Assembly (NCBI RefSeq): GCF_014805685.1
Contig: NC_060884.1
Location: 13,920,356-13,984,355 of the forward strand
Length of the DNA stretch: 64,000 bases
Direction of reading: 5' to 3'
Origin: Silurus meridionalis
Lineage: Eukaryota > Chordata > Actinopteri > Siluriformes > Siluridae
The translations under genes were made by a program, and so were the position numbers. Below, in pieces: positions 34,721 to 47,445 of this stretch; within the stretch, counting starts at the first letter, position 1; the number at the start of each line of letters is the position of its first letter. The notes beneath the pieces were generated by a model. It was not told where the DNA came from, ran no database searches, and saw nothing but the letters and a program-made list of their open reading frames with translations.

Positions 34721-37224
34721 GATATACACACCGAACTATTTAATTTTTAATAAAAAAAAACAACAAAACAAAAAAAACCTGTGTATTTTGTCCGTAATTT
34801 CTGGTTGAATAACACGACCGTGTTGTGTTTTCATGGTGTGAATTAAACGGAATTGTATTTTATATAAAGGAGATACAGACTGCCAAGGTAGGCAAAGAAA
34901 CGAATTTTGCTTTTGCATTATGTCTTTTATCCGATATGTTAAAAAAAATTGTTATTAATAGATATTATTTGAAATATCTATCCGTAGTTAATAATAAATC
35001 ACTCAAAACTAAATGAGTATTGTTTTTTTTTGTTTTTTTCTTATTCAGGGCTGTCTGGTAAACACAGTGCCTACTTGCCACCATTATGAAAAGTCATAAG
35101 CAGTTATATATGATATATAAGATTGATCAATACAATTTTAAAAGGATTGATCAAATCCACCTATGAACATATACTGTTTTCACTCGTGATTTAAAGAGTA
35201 TATATGGTTTCAGAAAGCAAAACTCAACTTTATACAATCTGTCTTGTGATTACTTAATGATCATCCTTGTCCTAATGTAGGACCTCAAAAATAGACACAC
35301 ATTGTTACTATCAGCTCTGAAAACCCGTAATTTTCCTATTTCTTTCTGCTTGCTATTTGCCAGATGTAATTCATAATGCACCATCTATCAGTGGTTTGAA
35401 AAAGGTTGGTGCTTCCAAGAAGTCATGAACTGATTAAAGGGTCACTTCTGTGATTAAAGGGTTCGGAGTCAAATAGGCACTGTGTTTGAAAAGTAAGGAG
35501 TAAACATGGCAAGCAGATATTATATAGATATATAGTCAAGAAGTGTACATTTGTTGAAAAGAATACATGCAAGTATCGTTTGGAAGTAAAACTTATTTTT
35601 CTTTTAAATATCCAGGCCATCAATGTGTCAGGAGAATGGCCTTTAATGTAAAGTGTGTTTTTTTTAAATGACTGTCATTATTTCAACCGCAAAGTCATAC
35701 GACATCAGGCAAGCATAGGACCACCCTTTTCCCCGAAACCTCCCCGTATAAATTGTTCTGACATGAAAGGGTCAACAGAAAAGTGGAAAGTCTCAGAAGG
35801 AGAGAATTGGCATCAGAAAGCACTTGACAAGCCACTGAGGAATTCTTGAGTGAAGGCAAATACAAAAAGCTTCTCTATCCAGCGAGCAGGACAACTTTTA
35901 CCCTTCCCGTAAGTATTGGGTGCATTGGGGAATATTAAAGGGTTCGACTATAATTGAACTATTTCTGTTATGTTTTTGTTTTATGATTTTTGTCCATCAC
36001 TGCAGTGATACACATGGAGCTGAGTTCATAATATTGTTGTTCCTTTATAAATGCTAGTTTAATGTTATACATCAATTAGAGGAAAAAAATACATATATTC
36101 TGTTTTTGTTCAATTATGTGTAAATGAATTAAGTGTTAGGTAAACTGTATATCTCCAAATAAGAAGAAAAAACAATCCTATAGAACTGGCTGTCTGAAAG
36201 CACTGATGCTGCGCTCAGGGAGGAACAAAACATTTTCTACATTAAAAACCTGTTTTTGCTTATTTTCTCATATATATTTTTTCTACCTATTAATAAAAGA
36301 AAAGGGGAAAAAAACAAGCTTTCTACAACAAGCTTTGTTGCATTGGTATTTTCTTTGTCTCTCTTTCTCATCTTTAAATAAAATGCTTTCTCACCCCAAA
36401 GCTTGGGGGCTATTATAGGGCACTGACCCGCAAAGCAGAGCACTTGTTTGTGAAGTGCAGAACCCCCCTGCCACATCTGCTGCACACACCACTTCTTCTT
36501 TTTTATTACCTGCCTGAAGCCTAGCTTTGGAAGATATCTGATGTAAAGTGAAATGAGAACATGAATCACAACATCATTGCTCAACGAACATATAAAAAAC
36601 AATGTTGTAAGGTCCCTGGGAAGCCTTGCTTTTAATAGGCCCAACACTATTAGTGAATAACTTTGTTCTCACTCTTATTTGAAAACCGTTCTTGTTCAGT
36701 TTGACAAAAAGCCACTTAAGGGAGTTGTATGATGCATATAATGTAATATGTTCGCTAGATTTCCAAGAATTTTTTTAATGGAATTCAGGAGTGCTGTGAC
36801 GTCTTGCCCCTGAAGTCTTTAAGACAAAGAGAGTAGATATTGTGCAACCTCCGTATTCTGAATAGTCCTTTTGCGTCAGGCCTTGAGGTCAGCAACCTAT
36901 TAAAACGCACTGGTAAGCGCTTTGTTTAGGTGCTGTCCATAGTTAGGTCTAAGCGGTGGAAGACAGCTGGCTGCAATCCACTGGGTGTGAATACATCAAA
37001 TAATATTTTGAGGTTAACATTTAATATATGCAAAGGTATTGAAATAAAACACTGCATTCTGGAAATAGTGAAATCGTTTTTGAAAGGTGGATTTTTTTTG
37101 TAAGATGCATAACTTGCCAAAGATAGGGCTTGCCTACTGGCATTTTTGCGAGAGGTAAAAGCAATCAAAACAATTTTGTTTTGTTTAAATCTGTTTTTCT
37201 ACACCACATTTCGAAAAGTGAACC
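34721..37224. other. Divergent pcif1-pltp spacer
   Basis: AT-rich, no coding exon recognised. A TATA-like GTATAAAT near 35745 followed by a strong donor GTAAGTAT at 35909 could mark a noncoding first exon of pltp (about 35775-35908). It would splice to the acceptor CTCCAG before 37897. This is inference only. Confidence 0.3.
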
Positions 37225-37225
37225 A

Positions 37226-37620
37226 ATTACAGTGTCTTGTGTAAATATTCACCCTCTTCAACTTTTCCACATTGTGTGGGGTACTGATGCGGTGGGAAAG
37301 ATGATGCTGATTAAAATAAGCAAAATGACATGTAAATGTTTTGTGATTTCAATTAGTATTTGACTTCCTTTTGGGAAATAACTATAAATAACTTTTGCTG
37401 CATTCAGTTACTTTCAGGATTCACATGATTATTTGAATGGTGTAGCCATGGTATCTTGTGATCTTAATATAAATACACTGGTTCCTGGAATTTAGGTTGG
37501 TAGAGAACAAACATCATGGACATGGACCAAGGATCTATAAAAACAAATCCAGGACAAAGTTCTGGAAATCTATCAAGCATGACGTGTTCACAGGACAACA
37601 GCTCATCTAAAATTTATTGA
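37226..37620 (+). mobile_element. Remnant of a Tc1-like element
   Basis: It opens CAATTACAGTGTCTTGTGTAAATATTCACC and continues CTTCAACTTTTCCACATTGT, a mutated form of the terminal sequence of a fish Tc1-like element. No readable transposase remains; the right boundary is a guess. Confidence 0.45.
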
Positions 37621-37911
37621 AGTACAGCTATATAAATGCCATAATTCAAAAGCCAATCGAATAGTTTGAAGACTCAGCAATCATAAGACAAATTTGTCCA
37701 GTCTGGTAAAAGATGGCAGAATTTAACTTTAGCATCTTTTGCTCTGAGCTTGTAGCATCATGTCGTGGAGATGTAGTGGAATGTATGCATCCATCACTTC
37801 TATTGTAGTCACTGTTTATCCTTTGTAATGTGGCTATTTTGTAATCCTGTGTTTTGGTGTCACTTTGCTACCTGTCTCTCATCCTTTGGTCTCCAGGTCC
37901 AGTAAGGCAAC

Positions 37912-39188
37912 ATGGGGCTTTGGATGATGGTGGTCTTCATCTCTCTGCTCCCACACATGGCAGAGATGACAGACATTTTTCCTGGATTCAAAATTCGTAT
38001 CACATCTAAAGGGTTGGAGTTGTGTAAGAAAACGGTCATTCACTTTCTAGTAGAATATTCTGCTACACCAGATTATGTCAAATGTAGAAGCAATTATTAT
38101 TTTTTTAAATCACACTAAATGGCCATGTTGTGTTTTCTGTAGTGAAACAAGAGACACAGAAGTTTGTGGAGCAAGAGCTGGGAGGTATATCCATGCCAGA
38201 GATGCATGGCGTGAATGGGAATCTCCAGTATTCCATTACAGAGTTAGTTACACTTTAATTCAATCCTAAAATATCTAAATGCAGTAACTATGTTAAATCT
38301 TGAACTTATTATTCGGTTCTATCTTTCATTTATTCTAAAACCATTCACCCACCCATATACTATTATTGTAGGTATTATTATACGAATAATAAATGTCTCC
38401 AGTCAGACAAAATGAAAATGAGAAATGCATGGATTTGACATTTAAAAAGCATGTTAATATGCAGATCAGCAAATGACCCTTTAAAATGAACTTTTATTGT
38501 TGATCCTTGTTTTTAGTTGTTTTAAAATAAGGTTGTAAAATACTGCAAAAATCTTTTTGCTTAATTTAATTTCTTAAATGTGGCTTGGGAGACAGGTGCC
38601 TTTGCACTTGTTTACCCTGTGGCTAAAATACATCATAGACCTCTTAAATGCTTTGGGGTGATCAGATTTAATTTGCTGCAAATGTCTTGTAGGTGAATGT
38701 GTCTTATACATTTAATCTCCACAGGTAATCTCCCTAGATTCTAAGCAATCTAAGACCATGATTAGTTACATATTGTATTTACTTTTTTTTTATTGTTAAT
38801 ATGCAGCCTTAATTTTACCAAAATGTCACACAGAATATGGAGTACAAGCACAAAATGGGAACATTCCCTTTTAGCCTACTCTATAGAACGGAGAAACATG
38901 AGCTTTACTCAACCACAACAAAGGATTTGAGATACTTAAGTGACAAGTCAGCCCTTTAGACCATAAAATGTTCAGTGGGGCATGATATACACAATTCCTG
39001 TTCTTGAGTAAAACTACAAATCTATTGTTTGAATAGTAAAAGTTACATTTCTACTCGAGTAAATGTATCAAAAGCACTTGCTTTTAAATGTACCTAATCA
39101 TCAAAAGTGAAAAGTGATCTATGAGAAATGTATGTAAACAATTTATGCAATTCAACATTCCATTCACCCAAAGTATTGGTTTTATATA

Positions 39189-39279
<91 letters not shown>

Positions 39280-40827
39280 TATATTTCGAAAAGTATTGGG
39301 TCACCTGACCTTTCCTGCTATATTTGGTTCTTTTCCAAACTGTTACCACAAAGCTGGAGGCGCTCAATTTTGCAGGACGTCTTAAGATGCAGTATAATAA
39401 AATTTTGCATTCACTTGAACTTGAAACCCAAACCTGTTCCAGCATGGCAATGCCCCTGTTCACAAAGTGAGCTCTTTGGATATTTGGTTCATGCTTTGGA
39501 GAGGAAGATCTTGAGTGGCCTGCTATAGAGCTCTGATCTCATTCCTATTGGACACCTTTGGGATGTTGACTGCACCCCAGACCTCCTCACCTACATCAGT
39601 ACCTGCCTTTCATAATACCCTTGTGGCTAATGAACACAAATATCCATAAGCTCACTCCAAAATCTAGTGGAACATCTTCCCAGAAGAGTGGAGGGAATTA
39701 TAATTATATATAATTAAAATATTATATAATATAATCTCCTTGTTCTAAACCTGTCTTTATCTACCAGTGTTAGGATAACAGAGCTAAACCTGACTGCAGA
39801 TTTGAGTTTCCAGCCTGTAGATGGACTGCTGTTCGACGTGCAGAACTCATCTATTAAACTAAACTTCAAGAGACGTGTAATCTACTGGTTGTTGTAAGTT
39901 GATGTGTATTGTAATGTTTGCATCCTCTTAGGGTCTCCCTTAGAGTGCTATGTATTAAACGGTTTATAATTTTATCAATATTAAGGCAGGGATAAGATGT
40001 GTGTGCAATCGGACAATCTAACAAATATCTTCTGTCTCTATCAGACAGGATGAGGGTATCATTAACGCCTCTGCAGAAGGCGTAAACATCAACACCACCC
40101 TTCATCTTGCCAAGGATGATGAAGGCCGTCTCAAGATCGGGAATGTCAGCTGTGATGCTTCCATTGCCAAAATGAGGGCAAAGTTTGGTGGGACGTTTGG
40201 GTAATGACTACATAATAGTACTGACTTCAACATTTAATAGTTCTATGGTCTGTTTTCTTTATATGTATATGTTTCAGATGTAGAAATATGTGTTATGCCC
40301 CATTACCACCACACAATAGATTATATTCCTTTAACAGCTGCCCAAAAGTGTAGTATACTGTAGTATAAAGTGCACTCCCTTTACACCACAGTAATTAATC
40401 AATGCTGATTTTTCTATTGAATAAAGGTAGGTTGTACATTATATTAGCATAGTTACTTTTAATGTCCACAGTTTAACCCACAGTACATGCAGTACAAACA
40501 AGAACATCAACTCAACACATTAAAAACAACAAAACAACAACAAAAAACCCATTAAAAACAGTATCTGAGTAGAAGGTCGCAAGTTTAAATCACAGCACTG
40601 CCAAGCGTAACTGCTTTGTTGCACAAATTACATTTAAAACCATTATGGATAAAGCTATCTGCCAATGGCAAATATTTAACTGTATTTGCATTCTCAAATG
40701 CACATATATACATATGCATATCCACACCCACTCAAATACCAACCTTCCTGATTCGGCATATAATTTTTTAATGACGGCTTTCACAAATGACATCTGGGAC
40801 ACATTATTCTTTTACTGTCACATTATT

Positions 40828-40888
<61 letters not shown>

Positions 40889-43800
40889 TTAAACCAAGAA
40901 ACCAGAAGTTTCATGCAATGTCCTATGTCCTGACGACTTAGCCATGACAAAAATTTTGCAACACATTAACCCTTATGTTGACATTGAAGACTTTGTAGAC
41001 ATCGACCACACAAGTTTATGTAAATTTGTTTCAATGTGTATCACAGAAACCAGTGCACACAATAATAAAAACCTGTGATTTGTCTTGTGGCCCAAATTAC
41101 TGTCAGTTGTCAGCTGCTGTTTTAGAAAAGTAATCAACAGATTCTGATCGCCATATTTGAAAATTCACATATGCTGTGCTATTAGTACTGATAACCTATA
41201 AAAAGTCTCACAGGCATCTTCATTTTAACACAAATGCATACGTTTACAGGAGAGTTTACGACTTTGTCGCCACGTTCCTGTCCACTGGAATGCGCTTCCT
41301 ATTAAATCGACAGGTTTGTTTTCATGCTGAAGAGCAAGTTCCATTAATTAAGGTAAGTTCTCCATGAAACAAAGTAATATTAACTTAGCTTCTATACTTA
41401 TTTTTAGATTTGCCCTGCTCTGAATCATGCCGGTCTTGTACTGATAAACCAACTGTTGGAAACAATTCCAGGTTGGTCTGCATTTTTGATTGTTTTTTTG
41501 GTTGTTTTATTTACAAGTGGTTTTGTTGTTGTGCATGTGTGTGATCAGTGTAGAAATGTACTGGTAATGTTTAAAACTCTAAGCTTGAATGTTTGTGGTT
41601 GTGCAGTGCGTGCAGTAGTGGATAGTTACATCGGCATTGATTACTCACTTTTGAGTGACCCTGTGGTTTCTGGATCCAGTCTTGATATGGATTTCAGGGT
41701 AAGTAGTTTACTGCCAGTGTTGTTAATTGATCATATAAAGCCAATTACAATGGATATAAAAAGTTTTTTTTTCATTTTTTTTATTGTAAATAAAAATAAA
41801 TTATGAGAAACAAAGAAATATGAAATAAAGAAAACCCATACCAGACCACCCTCAATGTGAATTGCAAGCATAAATCAATTAGGAAAAAAATTAGGGGGAG
41901 AAGGAGAGAAAAAAACTTCCATTATCCTGGTTGCATAAGTGTGTGTACTCCTACACCACTCCATTATGGTCTCCTCAGACCTTAACACAGTTTGCTTTGT
42001 GGCGATTTAGTGGAATTTGGATGTTGATGTGAGATATGAGAGAGGGTTATTGTCTTGACCCCATACCCCATAGATTTGACATGAGGAAGAAGAGAGATTG
42101 TTGGCACATGCAGAGAGTAATCATTACTTAGCATGCATGTGTTGTATGCTCTTTGAAGACCATTGTTTCAGCAATCGGATGAATTTATATATTTATTTGG
42201 GGTTATTCAGAATAATTTAATTGACAGCTGGATGATAATTACTTTTGAACATTAGATTGGTTCATTCTGAACACAAAAGAAACCCATGAAATTATACAAT
42301 TATGACAGAATTTGCTCACGTATATAACCAGGTTATTGACACTTCTTTATTTTTTCCAGTATTTTCCCCATTTAATACCATTTTTGTATGTTGTAATTCC
42401 ACCAATAATTTTTAATAGTGTCTGAAGATTATCTATTTATATAAATTATATGCAACAGGAACATGTGTCTGGTGAATCTTGTGTAATTTGATTTAATTCT
42501 TAGTCATAGGAAAGAGCAGAAAAAGTTGTAGTGTTGATTATTTTTCAGTGTTAAAATGTTTCTGAATGAATCTTTCTGTTCGTAGGGGATGTTCTATGAC
42601 TTGCAGAACGAGACTGACATTCTGGAGAATTTTTCGGTGAATCCGGTGTTGAACGAATACAACCGCATGATCTATATGGCTCTCTCTGAGTACTTCTTTG
42701 ACAGTGGACTCCACTCATATTTCAAAGGAGGGGTATTCAGGATGCACATAGTGAATGAACGGGTAAGAATACCCACACAGGATTATTTTAGTTAGAGGAA
42801 AAGTACCTTGAGTAACTGTTACATTTTTTCCCAGATGCCAAAAGATTTAGAGATGCTTCTCAGGACCACTTATTTTGGGGCAATCATGCTATTGGTGAGA
42901 CCTTTCTAAACATCTGATGCAAACGTTTGCACAGTATAATAAAGTGCATGAGTAACAAGGCATCTAAGAAACCAAAACCCCAAAATGTAAAGGACCATTT
43001 GCTTTTTGTTCTCCTTTAGAACCCAGCTATGATAGATGCCCCAATCTCATTGGAGATGGAGGTAACATCAGCTCCTAAGTCTAGCATCAAGACAACGGGG
43101 GCGACAGTGGCAGTGCATGCTGGTGTCAGAGTGCTGGTTCTACCACCAGGAAAGTCACCTTTCCAGCTCAGCAGTATGACCATGGTATGGACTTCAAATA
43201 ATGCGCATGAATCATAATAACAAAAGAGCTTTGACACATCTGCCAATTGCAAGGATTCCATTCCAGATAGGCAATCATCTTCTCCATATCTTACCCAAGT
43301 GTAATATAAAATGCTTTGTTGTGTGGGTAGGAGTCCAAATTTAATGCCAAGGTGTACATGAAGGAGAAGAGACTGGCAATACATCTGGACCTGAGAAGGT
43401 ACTTAAAACTTTCTTATGTTTACACACATACCACATATACAGAAAAAAATATTTGCACCTGATCGTGTTATCAGTTTAATTATAAATGGATTAAACTGAA
43501 TTGACTTTAATCTAGACACAATAACCCTTAACAACAAACAACAACTTTTTAGACATTTTTGTAAATAAAGCGAAGCACCTTTTACACAAATTACAGCTTT
43601 GAATATGCCTGAGTACATCTTTACAAGCTTTGCATACCTGAATTTGTACAGATTGCTGGAAAGCTTTTATGAAATTAGTAATCACAGTAAAGGTGTCAGG
43701 GCTTCCTAAGTTGTAATAATGTGGAAGGTAAATCAAAATCAAGCTAATGGCAGGATGAGCCGAATGCAACTGGAACAGCAGTTATACAAACAACAATGAG

Positions 43801-46357
43801 CATTGAACTGCACCATATACATCTTTTTTTTCCTAAACCCCACACAAAACCACTCAGAAAAGACGCAAAGAGACGTGTCCAAAAGCATTGATAATTTAGA
43901 AAACATTTGTACAAAAATTACAAAAAATTGTAATTGTAATATTTGCAGAAAGTAGAGTATGTGGCAGTAGAACATTGCAAGTCCATCAGAGGGACCCTAA
44001 CTAAAGATGGACCCGAATGAATGATGATTCACCAAAATCATCAAAAAATTGTAACAATTTAACCATAATGCTCCAAAGACCTAGTTACTTACTGTAGATA
44101 AGCTTTAACTGCTGTAAACAGCTTTGTATGTGTACAGTGGATAATGGAAAAGTACATGTAGTTTATTCTTTTATAATAAAAAATAGTGTTCAGAAAAGAA
44201 AAAGAGAAACAAGAAAGAAAAGAATATTTGGAAAACACATAATGAATAATACATTTTCTGGGTTTTTTTTTTTTTTTAGGTTTAAAATCTTTTCTAACCA
44301 GTCTGCTTTGGAGTCATTAATGGTAAGACAATATTTGATACTCAGGTTAACTCTGGTTCAATTTACTGCTTTTTGAGAACATAGGAATATGTTTTTTCAT
44401 GTTTGATGACTACTGTCTAACTCTACACTATTTGCAGCTGATTCCATTGCAAGCTCCACTGAAGGCTCTGCTCCAAATGACTATTGTCCCCCTTTTAAAC
44501 AGTAAGTTATAACTGATTCTATCCTAAAGTCCATAGGACAATTATCACAACATGCAACTTACATTGACCATGAGTTCAAAGGGTACAATGCATCGCTAAT
44601 ATCTATATGTTTAATTTTTCTAATCATATTCAAATTCAGATCGAATTTCAAGGTGCACATGACCTAAATCAGAAGTTATATTTTTTAAAGCAATTTTCAA
44701 ATATTTATTATGAACCCCCAGAAACAAAGAAAAAAAATACAGATTTAAAAATGCCACGAGTCAGCATCTTCGCTGAATTTTGCCGGTTCTACATCGATTG
44801 AGTTTCTAACAATCACATCTAGAGGATTGTTTTTATTAATCCCACTTGCACTATAGTTACACTATTTAGACACTATATATCAGGGATCACCAGCCTTTTT
44901 GAAACTGAGAGCTACTTCTTGGGTACCATTAATGTGAAGGGCTACCAGTTTGACACACACAGTTTTCAGTTTGAAAATCTGAAATAACAAATTTGCTCAA
45001 TTTACCTTTTATTATATGTTATTATTAATAATTAATGATATTCATCTATGTGAAGACATTGATCATGTTAATGATTTCTCATAATAAGTATCAACAATGA
45101 TTTAACAAAGTAGGAAACAGCTATTTTTTTAGAAAAGGCCCGCGGGCTACTCATGTGGTTGGTGACCCCTGCTATATATAAAATATAGATAAAGGTTTGT
45201 GGACTCCTGACTATAAGATTTGTATCCATTTTTTTCGAACAGTTCCTTCCACATTTAGTCTCCATTTGCTGTTATAATAATTTTCACTCTTCTGGGAACA
45301 CGTTCTACTAGATATTGCTGGTGCTTGTGGAGCTTCTGTGCTCATTCTGCATCATAGGTGTTAGTACAGTCAAACAATGATGTAGGGTGAGAAGGCCTGG
45401 GGTGCAGTCAGTGTTTCAATCCCAACGATGTTTGATGGGGTTGAGGTCAGAGCTCTATAGCAGGTGTAGGATAATTTGTTAAGCTACCGTATAATGAAGA
45501 CTGCACACTTAAATAAAAAAAAGAAAGAAAATTCTCCGGCTTGCACGTATAAGTGCGCGATTCTACGTGACTACGTTCATTTTAATTCAGTATTAATTTT
45601 TTTTATGCAAAATAATTTAACTGAAAAGTAACTCGCATTACTTTTTTTAAAAAGTAACTCAGATATTAATGTGTACATTTATAAATTAACACGCTACTTT
45701 ACTTGTTACTCCAGAAAAGTAATATTATTACGTAACGCACGTTACTTGTAACGCGTTACCCCAACACTGACAGCAGCCATAGTGTGTGTAACACATACGG
45801 ATAATGTGATGACTGACAGTCATTTACAACATTGACTACAACATTCACTTGATTCTTTCTATCCCATTATATAAAACCTAGTAGCCATGTTGAAACCATT
45901 ACCCCAACAAGTCAGTTATTTTGTTCCCATTTTAATTGTTTAATGAGTTGTAACCTTTACTAATGATTATGTATCTGGATTTAGTTACATTTATAATATA
46001 TACTTACCAGAACATTCTCCTATGGACTACAGACCCCTGTTAAAGAAAATTATATTAAAAAATATTATACATCTCTGCTAATTCGGAAATTATGCTTCAT
46101 TTATTTTTTCTTTCTCTTGCAATAAAAGATTACACCAAGAAGGGTGTACAGATTCCCCTGCCTAATGGAATCGACCTCGTCGAGGATGTGGTTGAGTATC
46201 ACAATGTAAGTTGTGACAATTTTTTTTCCAATTCACATTCCACTGTAAACTTGAACTCACGATTTACTTTGTGATCATTCAGGGCTACATCACTATTGGA
46301 GCCAATCTCCATTTCCGGAGCGGTCTGAAGGAGCTGATTGAGAACAGTTCATCTTAA
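37912..46357 (+). CDS. pltp: Phospholipid transfer protein (BPI/LBP family)
   Basis: Fifteen coding exons: 37912-38023, 38143-38242, 39768-39893, 40045-40200, 41250-41313, 41408-41471, 41607-41698, 42586-42762, 42835-42894, 43020-43184, 43331-43398, 44280-44322, 44438-44501, 46129-46205 and 46283-46357. All phases agree, giving 480 aa (human 493 with signal). The secreted protein moves phospholipids between lipoproteins and remodels HDL. Seen: a hydrophobic signal peptide (MGLWMMVVFISLLPHMAEMT), then FPGFKIRITSKGLELLKQE at the start of the first BPI barrel. The disulfide Cys pair is conserved (NVSCDAS, Cys149; ICPALNHAG, Cys188). The linker block YIGIDYSLLSDPV and second-barrel blocks EYFFDSGLHSYF, LIPLQAPLKALLQM and GVQIPLPNGIDLVEDVVEYH follow. 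The 5' UTR begins at the acceptor before 37897, so a noncoding exon lies further upstream. It is convergent with ctsa. Confidence 0.97.
39184..39279. repeat. Compound (TA)n(CA)n microsatellite
   Basis: About 72 bases of TA followed by about 24 of CA in pltp intron 2, ending exactly where a Tc1-type MITE-like repeat begins. Confidence 0.95.
39281..39700. mobile_element. MITE-like Tc1-type repeat, copy 1
   Basis: It starts TATATTTCGAAAAGTATTGG GTCACCTG, like the copy at 48808 (ATATTTCCAAAAGTATTGGG). It ends AATCTAGTGGAACATCTTCCC, the reverse-complement wording of that copy's middle. No open frame; pltp intron 2. Confidence 0.6.
40565..40675 (+). mobile_element. tRNA-derived SINE fragment
   Basis: Words GAAGGTCGCAAGTTTAAATC ACAGCACTGCCAA and ATGGATAAAGCTATCTGCCA match the body and tail of the SINE at 5782. 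It is heavily mutated; pltp intron 4. Confidence 0.5.
40830..40884. repeat. (CT)n microsatellite
   Basis: Pure CT tract of about 55 bases in pltp intron 4. Confidence 0.95.
41790..42560. other. pltp intron 7
   Basis: Mostly AT-rich. The phrase CCTGGTTGCATAAGTGTGTG near 41928 resembles a Tc1-type element, but too little is preserved to annotate one. Confidence 0.3.
43440..43800 (-). mobile_element. Probable decayed Tc1-like remnant
   Basis: The phrases AGCGAAGCACCTTTTACACA AATTACAGC and CAAGCTTTGCATACCTG resemble the antisense 5' portion of fish Tc1-like elements. No readable protein remains; pltp intron 11. Confidence 0.4.
44881..45171. mobile_element. hAT-type MITE with intact 8-bp target duplication
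   Basis: It begins CAGGGATCACCAGCC and ends GGTTGGTGACCCCTG, imperfect inverted repeats of the CAGNG type. It is flanked on both sides by CTATATAT (44873-44880 and 45172-45179), an exact 8-bp duplication as hAT transposases make. At 291 bp it has no coding capacity. It lies in pltp intron 13. Confidence 0.9.
45185..45475. mobile_element. MITE-like Tc1-type repeat, copy 2
   Basis: Shares ACTCTTCTGGGAACACGTTC TACTAGAT and GAGAAGGCCTGGGGTGCAGT with the copies at 39281 and 48808. It ends near GGGGTTGAGGTCAGAGCTCT. Confidence 0.6.
45476..46090. other. Rest of pltp intron 13
   Basis: It holds AAAAGTAACTC-type words and TAACGCGTTACCCCAACACT near 45751-45770. The latter are common in a dispersed fish repeat (thresholded AGTAACG-rich consensus), but I could not define borders. 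No exon. Confidence 0.35.
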
Positions 46358-46677
46358 GAACATGACAAATATTGAACACATTATTTTCCTTCACCACTGC
46401 TTGCAATATTTTCACATGTACTTTAAATAGATGCTTACTACATAGTCATTACCACCCTTATATTTTACAGTCTGTGCCAGAAGTGAACTAATAATACTCT
46501 TACACACCATGTGTCTTTGACCATAGCTACATTTGATGTGCATGTTGTTTTCAGAATAGATTTAATCACTACTAAGGTATTCCATATTTCTGGAAAACTT
46601 GTATTGGTGCTTAAGACAGGATGTTTTGCACATATTATTCAAGAAAATGAGGCATGTACGTGTCTATAAATGTAATT

Positions 46678-46683
46678 AATAAA
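46678..46683 (+). terminator. pltp: pltp polyadenylation signal AATAAA
   Basis: AATAAA about 320 bases after the pltp stop codon, in AT-rich sequence and before the convergent end of ctsa. Confidence 0.5.
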
Positions 46684-47445
46684 ATGAGTCAAACACATTG
46701 TCTTGTTGACATAACAGTTCTGGATTATAAAACTACCATTATTCCATACCCTTGTAAAATAATGCTAAAGTCTGCAGAACTTCTTAAACATTTTTTATAA
46801 GCTTAATACTTAATTACAAGTTTTCTGACTACTGGAGACTGCAATTATTAGGTGTGATGATAAAATATGTCAAACAAAAAAAAAATCTTTAGCATTTTGT
46901 CTGTTGCTAGTACTATCTGAAATGAATCTCAGTGATGCATTCATTTAAATGTTCAGGTTTATTTTGACAATACAAGAAAAAAATGAAACACTGATTTAAA
47001 GGCACATCAATACCTTCCTTTAGAAAGTCGAATCAATTTAAAGCAACCCTGAGCAACTGAAGAAATCTAGGTCTATGTAAATCCTATGTTCGTTTTGGTC
47101 ATGCATTTCTTCTTGTGAAATAACAAATCCCTTTTACCCTCGTGAATATTTATTTTGCGGCTTCCTGCAAGACAGTGAAAAATCGTCAGAACAGTTGAAC
47201 GTTAAGCGATTAGCAGCTACTGCAGTCAAGCTCCTAGTGTCACGATTACACAGTCACTCGAAGCGAAATGGAACTATTGCAGTCTGCGGTTCACAATTCT
47301 CATTTCAACCATATAGTTTAATAAAAAATTAAAAAATGTCGGCACAATCAGCCACTATACACCAGAATTTGATTACTCTAGAACACGGTACATCACAGTG
47401 ATTCAGTGCAAGTCCCAACCAAACAGTGCGGAACATGTAGGAACA
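46684..47445. other. Convergent pltp-ctsa spacer
   Basis: AT-rich; the right part is ctsa 3' UTR (minus strand). No coding exon or recognisable repeat was found. Confidence 0.45.

Noticed and set aside
36237..36647. 136-codon minus-strand frame in the pcif1-pltp spacer
   Set aside because: No family resemblance, no splice context, base composition like its noncoding surroundings.
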